A stretch of DNA of 64,000 bases. It comes from Bifidobacterium miconisargentati. Lineage in GTDB: Bacteria; Actinomycetota; Actinomycetes; Actinomycetales; Bifidobacteriaceae. The DNA lies in NCBI RefSeq assembly GCF_019331675.1, contig NZ_JAHBBJ010000002.1:235592-299591 (forward strand). Reading direction: 5' to 3'. The translations under genes were made by a program, and so were the position numbers. Positions within the stretch are counted from its first letter, which is position 1; the number at the start of each line of letters is the position of its first letter. Of this stretch, positions 63,254-64,000 are shown piece after piece. The notes beneath the pieces are model-generated. The model worked only from the letters and a program-made list of their open reading frames with translations. It was not told the DNA's origin and did no database searches.

Positions 63254-63766
63254 ATGTCTGGGGATCGCAGGCGTCGTTACGACGACGGGTTCAGAAGGAA
63301 CGCGGTGGGGTTGATCCGCCGGGGTGCCGGGAGCGTTGCCCTGGCCGGACGGGTTTGCATGCCGCGGCAGACCGCGGAAAAATGGGTGTTGTTGTACCGG
63401 ACCGGCGGGGAGGCGGCGCTCATGGGAGAACGCGGCAGGAGGGTCTACGACTACGAGACCAGGCTTTCGGCGGCGCGCGACCGCGTCGAGCATGGCCTGA
63501 CGAAGGCCGAGGTCATGGCGAGGTACGGGATCGCCGGTGTGACCACGCTGGAGAACTGGTGCCGCGCGTACCGTACGGGAGGTCCGGACGCGCTGCGCCC
63601 GAAGCCCAGGGGCAGGCCGAAGGGCGCGAAATCCAAACCGAAACCGGCCCCTACGCGCGAGCAGCTCCTCGAGGAGGAGATCGCGTACCTGCGGGCGAAG
63701 GTCGCGTACCTGGAAAAAGCCCGCGCCCTGCTGGCGTCGAAGTCACCAACCGGGAGCGGTCGGTGA
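63254..63766 (+). CDS. IS3-family transposase OrfA
   Basis: 170 residues. Two helix-turn-helix regions (RRYDDGFRRNAVGLIRRG-like, then TKAEVMARYGIAGVTTLENWCRAY) bind the element ends; the C-terminus has a leucine-rich stretch (LLEEEIAYLRAKVAYLEKARALL) suited to dimerisation. ATG 63254 has GGAGGT about 12 bases upstream. It overlaps OrfB in the -1 frame; A5G at 63714-63719 is a possible slippage site for the fused transposase. Confidence 0.85.
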   Translation: MSGDRRRRYDDGFRRNAVGLIRRGAGSVALAGRVCMPRQTAEKWVLLYRTGGEAALMGERGRRVYDYETRLSAARDRVEHGLTKAEVMARYGIAGVTTLENWCRAYRTGGPDALRPKPRGRPKGAKSKPKPAPTREQLLEEEIAYLRAKVAYLEKARALLASKSPTGSGR

Positions 63767-64000
63767 TCGTCTCGACGTTGGCGGGGCTCGGGCACGGGCT
63801 CGCGCACCTGCTCGTCGTCGCGGGTCTGGCGCGCAGCACGTACTACTACGACCTGTCGCATCCGCCCGCCGTCACCCGGCCGGACATCGAGCCGATGGTC
63901 GCCGAGATCTTCCGTCGCACGCCCAACGGGTGCGGGCACCGGCAGGTGCGCATGTGCCTCGTGCGCGAGTTCGGGGTGCGCGTGAGCCACAGGAGCGTGC
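63716..64000 (+). CDS. IS3-family transposase OrfB (partial; cut by the window end)
   Basis: The frame opens after the A5G run (63714-63719) and is in -1 phase to OrfA; an internal GTG at 63763 overlaps the OrfA stop. The visible part contains ARSTYYYDL, then IEPMVAEIFRRTPNGCGHRQ and VRVSHRSV, the family's HTH_21-like region preceding the DDE core. The catalytic residues lie beyond the window, so activity cannot be judged. Confidence 0.8.

Larger units (their letters stand above)
63191..64000 (+). mobile_element. IS3-family insertion sequence, left part (right end outside the window)
   Basis: Two overlapping frames typical of IS3 elements. AACCGCACC (63191-63199) and GGTGCGGTT (63240-63248) form an inverted repeat before orfA; the true left end cannot be placed because the right end is missing. 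Confidence 0.75.

Overview
The window reads as a gut Bifidobacterium chromosome, most likely the longum/breve group. Coding DNA is GC-rich and intergenic DNA is dense with palindromes. Protein content fits a high-GC Gram-positive (MtrA-MtrB-LpqB, a DUF3516 helicase, GluABCD-like and FruEKFG-like transporters, sortase-built pili). Genus and group are inferred from gene content and recall; no database was searched.

Layout. 1-3375: start of a leftward gene, then hisS-aspS. 3484-9098: a block of accessory character (ABC-F ATPase, DUF559 protein, sensor kinase and response regulator) punctuated by three copies of one 121-134 bp inverted-repeat element. 9409-17702: YbaK-like deacylase, AraC regulator, glutamate-type ABC transporter (gluABCD), secreted PAP2 phosphatase, polyphosphate kinase 2. 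17737-26334: DUF3516 helicase, a 217-bp giant inverted repeat, rarA, and the mtrA-mtrB-lpqB operon. 26436-27121: a VapBC-type toxin-antitoxin pair. 28026-33215: a 1729-residue pilin/adhesin, followed by a 1.1-kb non-coding stretch holding two families of tandem hairpins. 34320-39684: a small unknown gene and the fruEKFG-type sugar transporter. 40244-44958: MFS exporter, 2-hydroxyacid dehydrogenase, an unknown protein, a TM2 protein and a YhbY RNA-binding protein. 45156-48775: a riboflavin ECF system (fused EcfA-EcfA-EcfT, RibU-like S component, FMN riboswitch). 49283-62013: a second pilus operon (2869-residue surface protein, FimA-type pilin, class C sortase, small surface protein). 62101-63114: a family 2 glycosyltransferase. 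63254-64000: an IS3-type insertion sequence cut by the window end.

How the parts work together. Two surface-appendage loci are each preceded by an eight-G homopolymer, which suggests ON/OFF switching by slippage. MtrAB-LpqB would link envelope state to division. The riboflavin importer is controlled directly by FMN. The two sugar/amino-acid ABC operons carry intercistronic hairpins that probably raise binding-protein levels over the membrane parts.

Several genes (hisS, gluA, ppk2, helicase, rarA and others) have a -10-like box 6-8 bases before the start codon and no ribosome-binding site, so leaderless transcripts look common here. A dispersed repeat built on CTCCCCTC and its complement occurs at five intergenic places.
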